Origin: Nitrospirae bacterium UBA4572
GTDB lineage: Bacteria; Nitrospirota; Leptospirillia; Leptospirillales; Leptospirillaceae
Length of the DNA stretch: 5,626 nucleotides
NCBI GenBank assembly: GCA_002387725.1
Contig: DGKK01000052.1
Coordinates: forward strand, 543-6,168
Direction of reading: 5' to 3'
In this document: piece after piece, positions 1 through 5,295 of the stretch
How the letters are laid out: each line of letters opens with the position of its first letter
Position numbering within the stretch: the first letter of the stretch is position 1
Notes under the pieces: generated by a model
The model's input: only the letters and a program-made list of their open reading frames with translations
Database searches by the model: none
What the model was told of the DNA's origin: nothing
Translations under genes and position numbers: made by a program

Positions 1-250
1 CCGCCACATCGAAGACCGATCCTCTCACCACCCGTACGAGCTTCCCCTGGCCGTGGCGCTTCTGGTAGTGGAGTCCCCGTGTCACCCCCCGGACCGACCG
101 GGAATGGTTATCCTGCACGAAGAGCTGGGGAAGTCCCAATCGGGAGAATGTCTTGGCGTGAAAACTCTCCAGAAAGAACCCCCGGCTGTCCCCGTGAACC
201 TTCGGCACGAGCAGGAGAACTCCCGGAAGGGGCGTCTCTTTTACTTCCAC
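1..250 (-). CDS. rfbC: dTDP-4-dehydrorhamnose 3,5-epimerase, N-terminal part (runs off left edge)
   Basis: Cytoplasmic cupin-fold enzyme that epimerises C3 and C5 of dTDP-4-dehydro-6-deoxyglucose, the third step to dTDP-L-rhamnose. The 83 visible residues (of roughly 180 in the family) contain the family signatures HGDSRGFFLESF (about 19-30), QDNHSRSVRGV (46-56), RGLHYQ (58-63, with the histidine known in the family as catalytic base) and GKLVRVVRGSVFDV (69-82). The start is GTG at 250-248. An in-frame TGA lies directly upstream, and a GGGGGAGGA ribosome binding site sits a few bases before it. The first 10 bases overlap the end of rfbA, so translation is probably coupled. The 3' end and the C-terminal catalytic residues lie outside the window. 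The identification is firm; only the length is unknown. Confidence 0.93.
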   Translation of the reverse strand, partial: MEVKETPLPGVLLLVPKVHGDSRGFFLESFHAKTFSRLGLPQLFVQDNHSRSVRGVTRGLHYQKRHGQGKLVRVVRGSVFDVA

Positions 251-1122
251 TCATCCTCCCCCGCCTCCACCACCTCGCAAAGGTAGCGGCCATAGGCGTT
301 TTTGTAGGTCGCGGCCATCCGGAGAACCTCCTCTTTCCCGACATACCCCAGACGAAAGGCGATCTCCTCGGGGCAGGCGACCTTGATCCCCTGCCGCTTC
401 TCCAGAACCTCCATGAAGATGGCCGCCTCGAGAAGGGACTCGTAGGTTCCGGTGTCGAACCAGGCTACCCCCCGCCCGAGCTTGGTCGCCTCCAAGGCCC
501 CCTCCCGGAGATAAAGGCGGTTAAGATCCGTGATCTCGAGCTCCCCCCGGGCCGAAGGCGCGAGCGACCTGGCCCGTTCCGAAACGGTGCCGTCGTAGAA
601 ATAGATGCCGGGGACGGCATAATGGGACGGGGGCTTTGAAGGCTTCTCCACGATGTCGCGCAGCGCTCCGGAGGCATCGAAGGAAAGGACGCCGTAGCGC
701 TCCGGATCCCGGATCCCGTAGCCGAAGATCTGCGCCCCCGACGTCAGGGTCGCCGCCTTCCGGAGGACATCAGGCAAGCCATGGCCATAGAAGATGTTGT
801 CGCCTAGGATGAGGCAGACCGGCTTTCCCCCCACAAAGGATTCTCCCAGGAGGAAGGCCTGGGCCAGACCTTCGGGCTTGGCCTGCACGGCATAGGAGAG
901 GGAGAGCCCCCACTGGGAGCCATCCCCCAGAAGGCGCCGAAAGAGCGGCGTGTCGTCGGGAGTGGAGATCACCAGGATCTCCCGGATGCCGGCCAGCATG
1001 AGGGTCGTCAGGGGATAGTAGACCATCGGCTTGTCGTAGACCGGCATGAGCTGCTTGCTCACAGCCCGGGTCAGCGGGTAGAGCCGCGTCCCCGATCCCC
1101 CCGCCAGAAGAATCCCTTTCAC
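241..1122 (-). CDS. rfbA: glucose-1-phosphate thymidylyltransferase
   Basis: Transfers dTMP from dTTP to glucose-1-phosphate, giving dTDP-glucose and pyrophosphate, the first step of dTDP-L-rhamnose synthesis; cytoplasmic and usually feedback-inhibited by dTDP-rhamnose. The 293-residue product has the normal family length. It shows the nucleotide-binding loop GGSGTRLYPLT at 8-18, GDNIFYG at 107-113 with the metal-binding aspartate D108, EKP at 159-161, GELEITDLN at 193-201 and WFDTGTYESL at 221-230. I chose GTG 1122-1120 as the start because the protein then begins MKGILLAGG, as in the family. The frame stays open upstream to 1194, but that would add an unusual low-complexity extension lying inside rfbB. 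The GTG overlaps the TGA of rfbB by 4 bases (GTGA), and AAAGGA lies about 7 bases upstream. Confidence 0.96.
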   Translation of the reverse strand: MKGILLAGGSGTRLYPLTRAVSKQLMPVYDKPMVYYPLTTLMLAGIREILVISTPDDTPLFRRLLGDGSQWGLSLSYAVQAKPEGLAQAFLLGESFVGGKPVCLILGDNIFYGHGLPDVLRKAATLTSGAQIFGYGIRDPERYGVLSFDASGALRDIVEKPSKPPSHYAVPGIYFYDGTVSERARSLAPSARGELEITDLNRLYLREGALEATKLGRGVAWFDTGTYESLLEAAIFMEVLEKRQGIKVACPEEIAFRLGYVGKEEVLRMAATYKNAYGRYLCEVVEAGEDEWK

Positions 1123-2219
1123 TTTTCCGTCCTTTCCCCTTTGCGCCCGGTGCCCTGCCGGGATCCGTCGTATCGCTGCCGCAGCGCCTCCCACCAGGGA
1201 CGGTGTTCAAGATACCAGCGTACGGTCTTCTCCAGCGCCTCCCCGAAGGTATGGGCGGGAGCCCAGCCCAACTCGCGGCGCACCTTGGCCGCATCGATCT
1301 CGTAGCGCCGGTCATGGCCCGGGCGATCGGGGACCGGCGTGATGAGATCGCGAATGCGTCCCTGGGGACGTGGAGCCAGCCGGTCGAGGATCTCGCAGAG
1401 GGTCAGGACCAGCTCTTTATTGGTGCGGGGGTTCCCCGCGCCAATGGCGTAGGTCTCCCCCGGACGCCCCCGGTCGAAGGCCGCCAGGACCCCCTCGCAG
1501 TGGTCCTCCACGTAGATCCAGTCCCGGATGTTCTCCCCGTCTCCGTAAAGGGGGATCGGCCGGCCTTCAAGCGCGGCGAGGATGACCGTCGGGATGAGCT
1601 TTTCCGGGAACTGCCAGGGGCCGTAGTTGTTCGAGCAGTTGGTGGTCACCACCGGAAGGCCGTAGGTGTGGTGATAGGCCCGGACAAAGTGGTCGGAGGC
1701 CGCCTTCGAGGCGGCATAGGGCGAGTTGGGGGCATAGGGCGTGGTCTCGCGAAAGGGAGGGTCCGAGGGGGAGAGGGAGCCGTAGACCTCGTCGGTGGAG
1801 ACATGGAGAAAGCGGAAATCCCCCGGACGCCCTTCCCGCTCCCAGTAGCGAAGCGCCGCGTCGAGAAGGACGAAGGTCCCAAAGACATTCGTCGCCACGA
1901 ACTCCCCGGGGCTTTCGATGGAGCGATCCACATGGCTCTCGGCCGCGAGGTGAAGGACCCCCGAGGGACGGTGGCGCAGGAAGAGCTCGGCCACCGCCTT
2001 GGGATCCCGGATGTCCCCCCCGACAAAGAGATGGTCCGGGTCATGGGAGAGAGCGTCGAGGTTGGCGAGGTTCCCCGCATAGGTCAGAAGGTCGAATGTC
2101 ACCACCTTCGCCTTCTTCTCCCGGCGGATCCTGTGGACGAGGTTTGCGCCGATGAAGCCCGCACCCCCCGTCACGATCCATGTGGGGATTTGTCCCTCTC
2201 TATCTTTGGTGGCTGGCAT
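1119..2219 (-). CDS. rfbB: dTDP-glucose 4,6-dehydratase
   Basis: NAD-dependent extended short-chain dehydrogenase/reductase that converts dTDP-glucose to dTDP-4-dehydro-6-deoxyglucose, the second rhamnose step; cytoplasmic. The 366-residue protein has the Rossmann loop TGGAGFIG at 17-24, AAESHVDRS at 92-100 and STDEVYG at 141-147, with the Asp-Glu catalytic pair at 143-144. It also has the YxxxK pair Y168/K172, NNYGPWQFPEKLIP at 197-210 and DWIYVEDH at 233-240. The ATG at 2219-2217 is preceded by AGGGAGG (2229-2223), which supports the start even though the spacing is tight. The first 13 residues extend slightly beyond typical members, and the last 15 or so form a basic, probably disordered tail that also carries the rfbA ribosome binding site. 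It is the first gene of the visible operon; its promoter probably lies in 2220-2640. Confidence 0.97.
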   Translation of the reverse strand: MPATKDREGQIPTWIVTGGAGFIGANLVHRIRREKKAKVVTFDLLTYAGNLANLDALSHDPDHLFVGGDIRDPKAVAELFLRHRPSGVLHLAAESHVDRSIESPGEFVATNVFGTFVLLDAALRYWEREGRPGDFRFLHVSTDEVYGSLSPSDPPFRETTPYAPNSPYAASKAASDHFVRAYHHTYGLPVVTTNCSNNYGPWQFPEKLIPTVILAALEGRPIPLYGDGENIRDWIYVEDHCEGVLAAFDRGRPGETYAIGAGNPRTNKELVLTLCEILDRLAPRPQGRIRDLITPVPDRPGHDRRYEIDAAKVRRELGWAPAHTFGEALEKTVRWYLEHRPWWEALRQRYDGSRQGTGRKGERTEK

Positions 2220-2445
2220 GATCCTCCCTGTGGTTCATCCGAGGGCGACATCGATCGTCTCTCCTCGTGAAAGCTTCGGCGTCAAAGACTCATCGAGGGG
2301 AAACTTTACCATAGACCGCCGCACGACAGAAGCCTTCATTGGCTCGGGAGACATTGTCGCCAAGCAAGAAAGGGATCAAAAAAGGGGCAGGACGAGAAGG
2401 GTGATGATCCCCCATCGCCGATCGATCTCCTGAGCCGCCTGTCGC

Positions 2446-2478
2446 CGGAGACCCTCAAAGGGTCCCCGAAAAACGGGG
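2446..2478. repeat. two overlapping, mutually exclusive inverted repeats
   Basis: GACCCT (2450-2455) and AGGGTC (2459-2464) are a perfect 6-bp inverted repeat around CAA. The stem extends past one mismatch by CGG/CCG (2446-2448 with 2466-2468). CCCCG (2464-2468), AAAAA, CGGGG (2474-2478) is a second perfect 5-bp stem that shares bases with the right arm of the first, so both cannot form at once. Further short palindromes follow at 2503-2513 (CGCC/GGCG), 2508-2520 (GAGGC/GCCTC) and 2516-2525 (GCCT/AGGC). No T-run follows on either strand, so this is not a standard terminator. If rfb is transcribed from the AT island, the structures would sit in its leader. Confidence 0.4.
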
Positions 2479-2540
2479 GGAGAGAGATGGAAGCGACTCC
2501 CACGCCAGAGGCGGGGCCTCAAGGCTCAAGCGGAATGGAG

Positions 2541-2635
2541 AGAAAAAAAAGAAATAAATACATAAAACATCAACAAGTAAATACCTTTTAAATACTAAAT
2601 AAAAATAATAGATCATAAAAATAAATATATCGTTT
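2541..2635. other. AT-rich island with iterated TAAATAC heptamers
   Basis: By direct count, 14 of these 95 bases are G or C, against a clearly GC-rich surround. The heptamer TAAATAC occurs at 2555-2561, 2578-2584 and 2589-2595, with the variant TAAATAT at 2622-2628. The start-to-start distances of 23, 11 and 33 bases are close to whole helical turns. Such sequence is typically bent or easily melted. It could act as an UP element, as a silencer-protein target or as iterated operator sites for rpn, or it could be a scar of horizontal acquisition. The composition is seen directly; the role is inferred. Confidence 0.5.
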
Positions 2636-2663
2636 GACTTTTCATGAAAGCCAGAAATACCAT
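2634..2663 (+). promoter_or_regulatory. candidate sigma-70-type promoter of rpn
   Basis: TTGACT (2634-2639) matches five of six bases of the -35 consensus. It is followed after 18 bases by TACCAT (2658-2663), which matches four of six of the -10 consensus. It sits at the right edge of the AT island, about 40 bases before the preferred rpn ATG at 2706, so the leader would be short and normal. AT-rich DNA gives chance matches, hence the modest confidence. Confidence 0.4.
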
Positions 2664-2705
2664 AGCCATTTTCAGCATCAATACCGACAACAATACTGGA
2701 GCCTT

Positions 2706-3665
2706 ATGGCGAAAAACCTCACCCCCCACGACGTCTTCTTCAAAGAGATATTCTCCCAGAGAGAAATCCTCTCAAGCGCCCTTTCGGAGCTTCTCCCGGA
2801 GGATGTTGTCCGAAGGATGGATTTCGACAGCCTCGCCTACCTCCCGGGAGAATCTGTGGGCGAAGGGCTCTCCCGAAGCACCCGGGCCGACCTGGTCTTT
2901 TCCGTCTCCTTCGGGGAGCGGGAGGGGCGTCTGGTCGTCATCCTCGAACACAAGAGCCATCCCGACCCCAGGGTCCACTTCCAGATCCTCCAGATGATGG
3001 TCATGGGATGGATGCAGAACCTTCGGGAGGGAAGAGAGCCCCTCCCGATTCTTCCGATCCTCTTCTACCACGGGCAGGGCTCATGGAGCATTCCGGACCG
3101 ATTTTCGGAGAGGATGAAGATCCCCCGGGAGATTGCCCGCTATCTCCCCGACTTCGAGCTCCTGCGGATCGACCTCGGATTAATCGACGACACCCGAATC
3201 CGATCCCTCCAAAATGTCCTGGCCGGGGCGGCGCTCCTCTCCATGAAGCATGTCTTCGAAAATCCCCGCCGCTTCTTCCACCTTCTGATAGAATTCGGAA
3301 GGGAGCGATCCGCCCCTCATGATATAATAGAAAAAATCGTCCTTGTCGCCCTCGATTATGCGGGCCACGTCCACAAAAACATACCCGACGAGGAGCTCTA
3401 TAACATTATGGCTGCGATCACGGAGGAAGCCGGAATGGAAACCACCACGGAAAGACTCAAAAAGATCTGGATCGAGGAAGGAATCCAAAAAGGAGTCCAA
3501 CTGGGAATTCAGCAGGGAGTTCAGCAAGGAGTCCAGCAGGGAGTCCGGCAAAATCAGATCAAAACGATCCTCTCCCTCTCGAAGCACAACTTCACTCCCC
3601 AGCAGATCGCCGATCTCCTCTCCCTCGAACTTCCGGAGGTCGAAAGAGTTCTGGCGCGGCAATGA
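2706..3665 (+). CDS. Rpn family recombination-promoting nuclease (transposase_31/PD-(D/E)XK type)
   Basis: This 319-residue protein belongs to the Rpn/transposase_31 family. These are cytoplasmic DNA nucleases of the PD-(D/E)XK fold, known to promote RecA-independent recombination and, in Escherichia coli, shown to be toxins that act against phages. From the ATG at 2706, the N-terminal signature is TPHDVFFKEIFS (about 5-16). The catalytic set is RADLVF with D62, LEHKS with E81 and K83, and HFQILQ with Q93; FYHG lies at about 120-123. A helical C-terminus carries six GΦQX tetrapeptides (259-282) and ends in an HTH-like segment, FTPQQIADLLSLELPEVERVL. The frame is open from TTG 2634, but that extension is His/Gln-rich, unlike the family, and overlaps the putative -35 box; GGAG lies 4 bases before ATG 2706. 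The gene uses several ATA codons and is less GC-rich than its neighbours, which hints at transfer. It appears intact. Confidence 0.9.
   Translation: MAKNLTPHDVFFKEIFSQREILSSALSELLPEDVVRRMDFDSLAYLPGESVGEGLSRSTRADLVFSVSFGEREGRLVVILEHKSHPDPRVHFQILQMMVMGWMQNLREGREPLPILPILFYHGQGSWSIPDRFSERMKIPREIARYLPDFELLRIDLGLIDDTRIRSLQNVLAGAALLSMKHVFENPRRFFHLLIEFGRERSAPHDIIEKIVLVALDYAGHVHKNIPDEELYNIMAAITEEAGMETTTERLKKIWIEEGIQKGVQLGIQQGVQQGVQQGVRQNQIKTILSLSKHNFTPQQIADLLSLELPEVERVLARQ
3320..3328 (+). promoter_or_regulatory. extended -10 box (TGATATAAT) inside rpn
   Basis: TG-A-TATAAT is a perfect extended -10 element embedded in the rpn coding sequence, written with two consecutive ATA isoleucine codons (3324-3329) that stand out in this GC-rich region. 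No good -35 lies at 16-19 bases, which is acceptable for extended -10 promoters. Transcription would start near 3335, about 100 bases before the internal ATG at 3435. That makes it a candidate promoter for a separate C-terminal product. The match is seen directly; promoter activity is inferred. Confidence 0.45.
3422..3437 (+). promoter_or_regulatory. internal ribosome binding site and start within rpn
   Basis: GGAGG (3422-3426, followed by AAG) lies 8 bases before an in-frame ATG (3435-3437). This is a stronger and better spaced site than the GGAG in front of the full-length rpn start. An earlier in-frame ATG at 3408 has AGGAG 12 bases upstream, a poorer spacing, so 3435 is preferred. Confidence 0.55.
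3435..3665 (+). CDS. putative intragenic RpnS-type antitoxin (C-terminal domain of Rpn)
   Basis: Internal initiation at ATG 3435 would give a 76-residue protein in the same frame as rpn, identical to residues 244-319 of the full-length product. It would contain a charged helix (METTTERLKKIW), all six tetrapeptide repeats and the C-terminal HTH-like segment, but no nuclease residues. In the Rpn family it is established for E. coli that short C-terminal products (RpnS) are translated separately from within the gene and block the toxic full-length RpnL, with dimerisation through a helix of variable four-residue repeats. This sequence shows the same layout: repeat helix, internal start with GGAGG at 8 bases, and an upstream extended -10 box. 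Whether it is made and acts as antitoxin here is inference. Confidence 0.5.
   Translation: METTTERLKKIWIEEGIQKGVQLGIQQGVQQGVQQGVRQNQIKTILSLSKHNFTPQQIADLLSLELPEVERVLARQ
3480..3551 (+). repeat. six tandem 12-bp repeats coding GΦQX tetrapeptides
   Basis: Six in-frame 12-bp units start at 3480, 3492, 3504, 3516, 3528 and 3540. They encode GIQK, GVQL, GIQQ, GVQQ, GVQQ and GVRQ. The units at 3516 and 3528 differ only at synonymous third positions. Being in multiples of three, gain or loss of a unit by slippage keeps the frame. In Rpn proteins this is the hypervariable dimerisation helix, so the copy number may set which RpnS can neutralise which RpnL. Confidence 0.85.
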
Positions 3666-3958
3666 CCCGATGCGCTCAGGCATAGCCCGATCGCCCGTCA
3701 CGCCAACATCGTCGTGCCAAGATTCATCCCCTCTCCCCATTAAGCCGCACCTCCGATCAGCCTCTCCCCGCCTTTTAAACGATGCAAGGTCCTCTGGTGA
3801 AGATCCCTTCCGGCTGTTAAGATAGTCGCCATAGCAGCGACCGATCCACCGAAAGAACGATAATTTTCCCTCAACTGCCCCGTGGCCGCATGCATCGGGA
3901 CCCGAAGTGCCGGGTCTCCGGACCTCCGGGCCTTCCTGTCCAAGGAGAGATTCGCCTG
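3666..3958. other. intergenic region between rpn and argA
   Basis: This 293-base stretch holds no supported gene. I see no intrinsic terminator with a T-run after rpn. It contains a short perfect inverted repeat, GTCGC-N7-GCGAC (3825-3841), and a good -10-like GATAAT (3859-3864), which together could be the argA control region. A 30-codon minus-strand frame (3829-3740) is open but has no family resemblance that I recognise. Confidence 0.5.
3837..3864 (+). promoter_or_regulatory. weak candidate promoter for argA
   Basis: GATAAT (3859-3864) matches five of six -10 bases. The -35 position, GCGACC (3837-3842, 16-base spacer), matches only three of six. The right arm of the inverted repeat GTCGC-N7-GCGAC (3825-3841) overlaps this -35, as an operator might. 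The leader to ATG 3959 would be about 90 bases. It is the best site I found in the gap, but weak. Confidence 0.25.
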
Positions 3959-5272
3959 ATGGATAACGACAACCAGCGCCGGTTCATCGACTGGTTCCGG
4001 GAGGCCTCCCCCTACATTCACCGCTTCCGGGGACAGACCTTCGTCCTGGTCCTGGGCGGAGACCTGATCTCCGACGGACGGATCACTCGGCTTGCCCACG
4101 ACATGGCGCTTCTTACCAGCCTCGGCATCCGCCTGGTCCTGACCTTCGACCTTCCCTCCTCAAAAAAACCCACGCCCCTGATTTCCCCCGGCGGCTCTGT
4201 CCCCGCCGAGCCCGTGGTCCCCGCCGCAGATCTCCCCTCTTTGATGGCGGAGGTCGGGCGACTCAGATTCGACCTCGAGGCGGCCCTGTCCCAGGGAACC
4301 GATGCCACACCCATGGCCGGGGCCCGAGTCCGCACGGTGGGGGGCAACTTCGTCATGGGCCGGCCGGTGGGGGTCTTGGGCGGCATCGACCATCTCTATG
4401 CCGGCAAGGTCAGACGGGTCGAGGCGGAGGCCCTCCGGCGCCATCTCGAGGGGGGAGAGGTCGTCATCATGCCTCCCTTCGGATTCTCTCCCACCGGCGA
4501 GACCTTCTACATTCCGGCCGAGGAGGTGGCCTCCCGCACCGCCGTCGCCCTCTCCGCCGCCAAGATCATCCGGCTTGAACCAACGCCGCTGGTTTGCGAC
4601 AGCCAGGATGCGCCGCTTCGCCAGGTGACTCTGGCGGAGGCCCGACGCCTCCCCGGGTCTCCCGTGCCACCGGCCCTTTTGGAGGCCCTCGACTCCTGGG
4701 AGATCCGTCTCCACCTCCTCGATGCCCGGATCGACGGAGCCCTGCTCCTCGAACTCTTCACCCGGGACGGGATCGGCACCCTCATCTCCCGGGACCCCTT
4801 CGAGCATATCCGCAAGGCAACCCTCGACGACCTCGTGGAGATCCTCGAGATCATTCACCCCCTGGAAGAAAAGGGGATTCTGGTCCAGCGGCCACGAGAG
4901 CGACTCGAGATGGAGCTCGACCACTTCACGGTGGCCATCCGGGACCGGTCCGTCATCCTCTGCGTCTCCCTCACCCCCTACCCCGAGTCCGGGACCGCCG
5001 AGATGGCCTGTCTGGCCCTTCTCCCGGAATACCGGGGGCAGGGGCGGGGAGGAGAGCTCCTGGCCTGGTGCCGAAAGGAGGCTTCAAGACAGGGCCTGTC
5101 CTCGCTCTTTGTCCTCACGACCCAGTCCTCCCGCTGGTTCATCGAACGCGGCTTCCGGCCAGGAACTCCCGACGACCTGCCCCCCGTGCGCCGGGCCCTC
5201 TATGACCCCGCCCGGAAGAGCCAGATTCTCATCACTTCGCTCTCCCCCTCGGAAGCTCCCCCCAGAGGGTGA
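3959..5272 (+). CDS. argA: N-acetylglutamate synthase (amino-acid N-acetyltransferase)
   Basis: Makes N-acetyl-L-glutamate from glutamate and acetyl-CoA, the first step of arginine biosynthesis; cytoplasmic and, in the family, inhibited by arginine bound to the kinase-like domain. The 437-residue product matches the classical two-domain ArgA length (about 440). The amino-acid-kinase-like domain spans about 25-265, with FVLVLGG (28-34), GGNFVMGRPVGV (128-139), PTGETF (178-183) and DGALLLELFTRDGIGT (259-274). The GNAT domain spans about 284-430, with the acetyl-CoA loop YRGQGRGG (358-365), LFVLTTQSSRWFIERGF (383-399) and an RKSQ tail. The HGARPQI-like and RVTD motifs expected after GIRLV are missing; a proline-rich segment (64-93) stands there instead. 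ATG 3959 was chosen for its AAGGAGA (3942-3948) and because it aligns with E. coli ArgA. The frame is open back to ATG 3890, which lacks a ribosome binding site. Confidence 0.93.
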   Translation: MDNDNQRRFIDWFREASPYIHRFRGQTFVLVLGGDLISDGRITRLAHDMALLTSLGIRLVLTFDLPSSKKPTPLISPGGSVPAEPVVPAADLPSLMAEVGRLRFDLEAALSQGTDATPMAGARVRTVGGNFVMGRPVGVLGGIDHLYAGKVRRVEAEALRRHLEGGEVVIMPPFGFSPTGETFYIPAEEVASRTAVALSAAKIIRLEPTPLVCDSQDAPLRQVTLAEARRLPGSPVPPALLEALDSWEIRLHLLDARIDGALLLELFTRDGIGTLISRDPFEHIRKATLDDLVEILEIIHPLEEKGILVQRPRERLEMELDHFTVAIRDRSVILCVSLTPYPESGTAEMACLALLPEYRGQGRGGELLAWCRKEASRQGLSSLFVLTTQSSRWFIERGFRPGTPDDLPPVRRALYDPARKSQILITSLSPSEAPPRG

Positions 5273-5295
5273 GGGGTTCTTGCCTCTTAGACCGG

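Larger units (their letters stand above)
2220..2705. other. divergent intergenic region between rfbB and rpn
   Basis: This 486-base non-coding spacer separates the leftward rfb operon from the rightward rpn gene. It has three parts. Positions 2220-2440 are GC-moderate leader-like sequence in which I see no convincing rfb promoter. Positions 2440-2525 are dense in short inverted repeats. Positions 2541-2635 form an AT island with only 14 G/C bases in 95. A short minus-strand frame (2522-2376) is open but unsupported. The candidate rpn promoter lies at the right end of the AT island. The island could also serve the rfb side, which would give that operon a leader of 300 bases or more; that is inference only. 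Confidence 0.6.

Noticed and set aside
79..639. 186-codon plus-strand open frame opposite rfbC/rfbA
   Set aside because: Its translation is Pro/Gly/Arg-rich and it lies opposite two recognisable enzymes.
1203..2270. 355-codon plus-strand open frame opposite rfbB
   Set aside because: It is antisense to a clear rfbB and its translation shows no family motif. Long antisense frames are expected from GC-biased codon use.
2220..2440. rfb promoter such as TTGGCG or TTGACG on the minus strand
   Set aside because: None has a -10 hexamer with more than two or three matches at a proper spacing.
2634..2705. TTG start giving a 24-residue longer Rpn
   Set aside because: The extension is His/Gln-rich, lacks family similarity and a ribosome binding site, and overlaps the likely -35 element.
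3480..3551. Tandem repeats as a CRISPR or VNTR outside genes
   Set aside because: The units are 12 bp, contiguous and without spacers, and they are in frame within rpn.
2706..3665. Insertion sequence around the transposase_31 gene
   Set aside because: No terminal inverted repeats or target-site duplication could be found flanking it, and Rpn genes are usually stand-alone.
3740..3829. 30-codon minus-strand frame between rpn and argA
   Set aside because: It has no clear ribosome binding site and no recognisable homology; it is most likely chance.
4160..4924. 254-codon minus-strand open frame opposite argA
   Set aside because: It is antisense to a well-supported argA, with a low-complexity, acidic/Gly-rich translation and no recognisable domain or ribosome binding site.
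5245..5276. Hairpin CCCCTC/GAGGGG at the argA stop followed by TTCTT as an intrinsic terminator
   Set aside because: The stem is only 6 bp with a 20-base loop and the T-tract is broken, so it is too weak to call.
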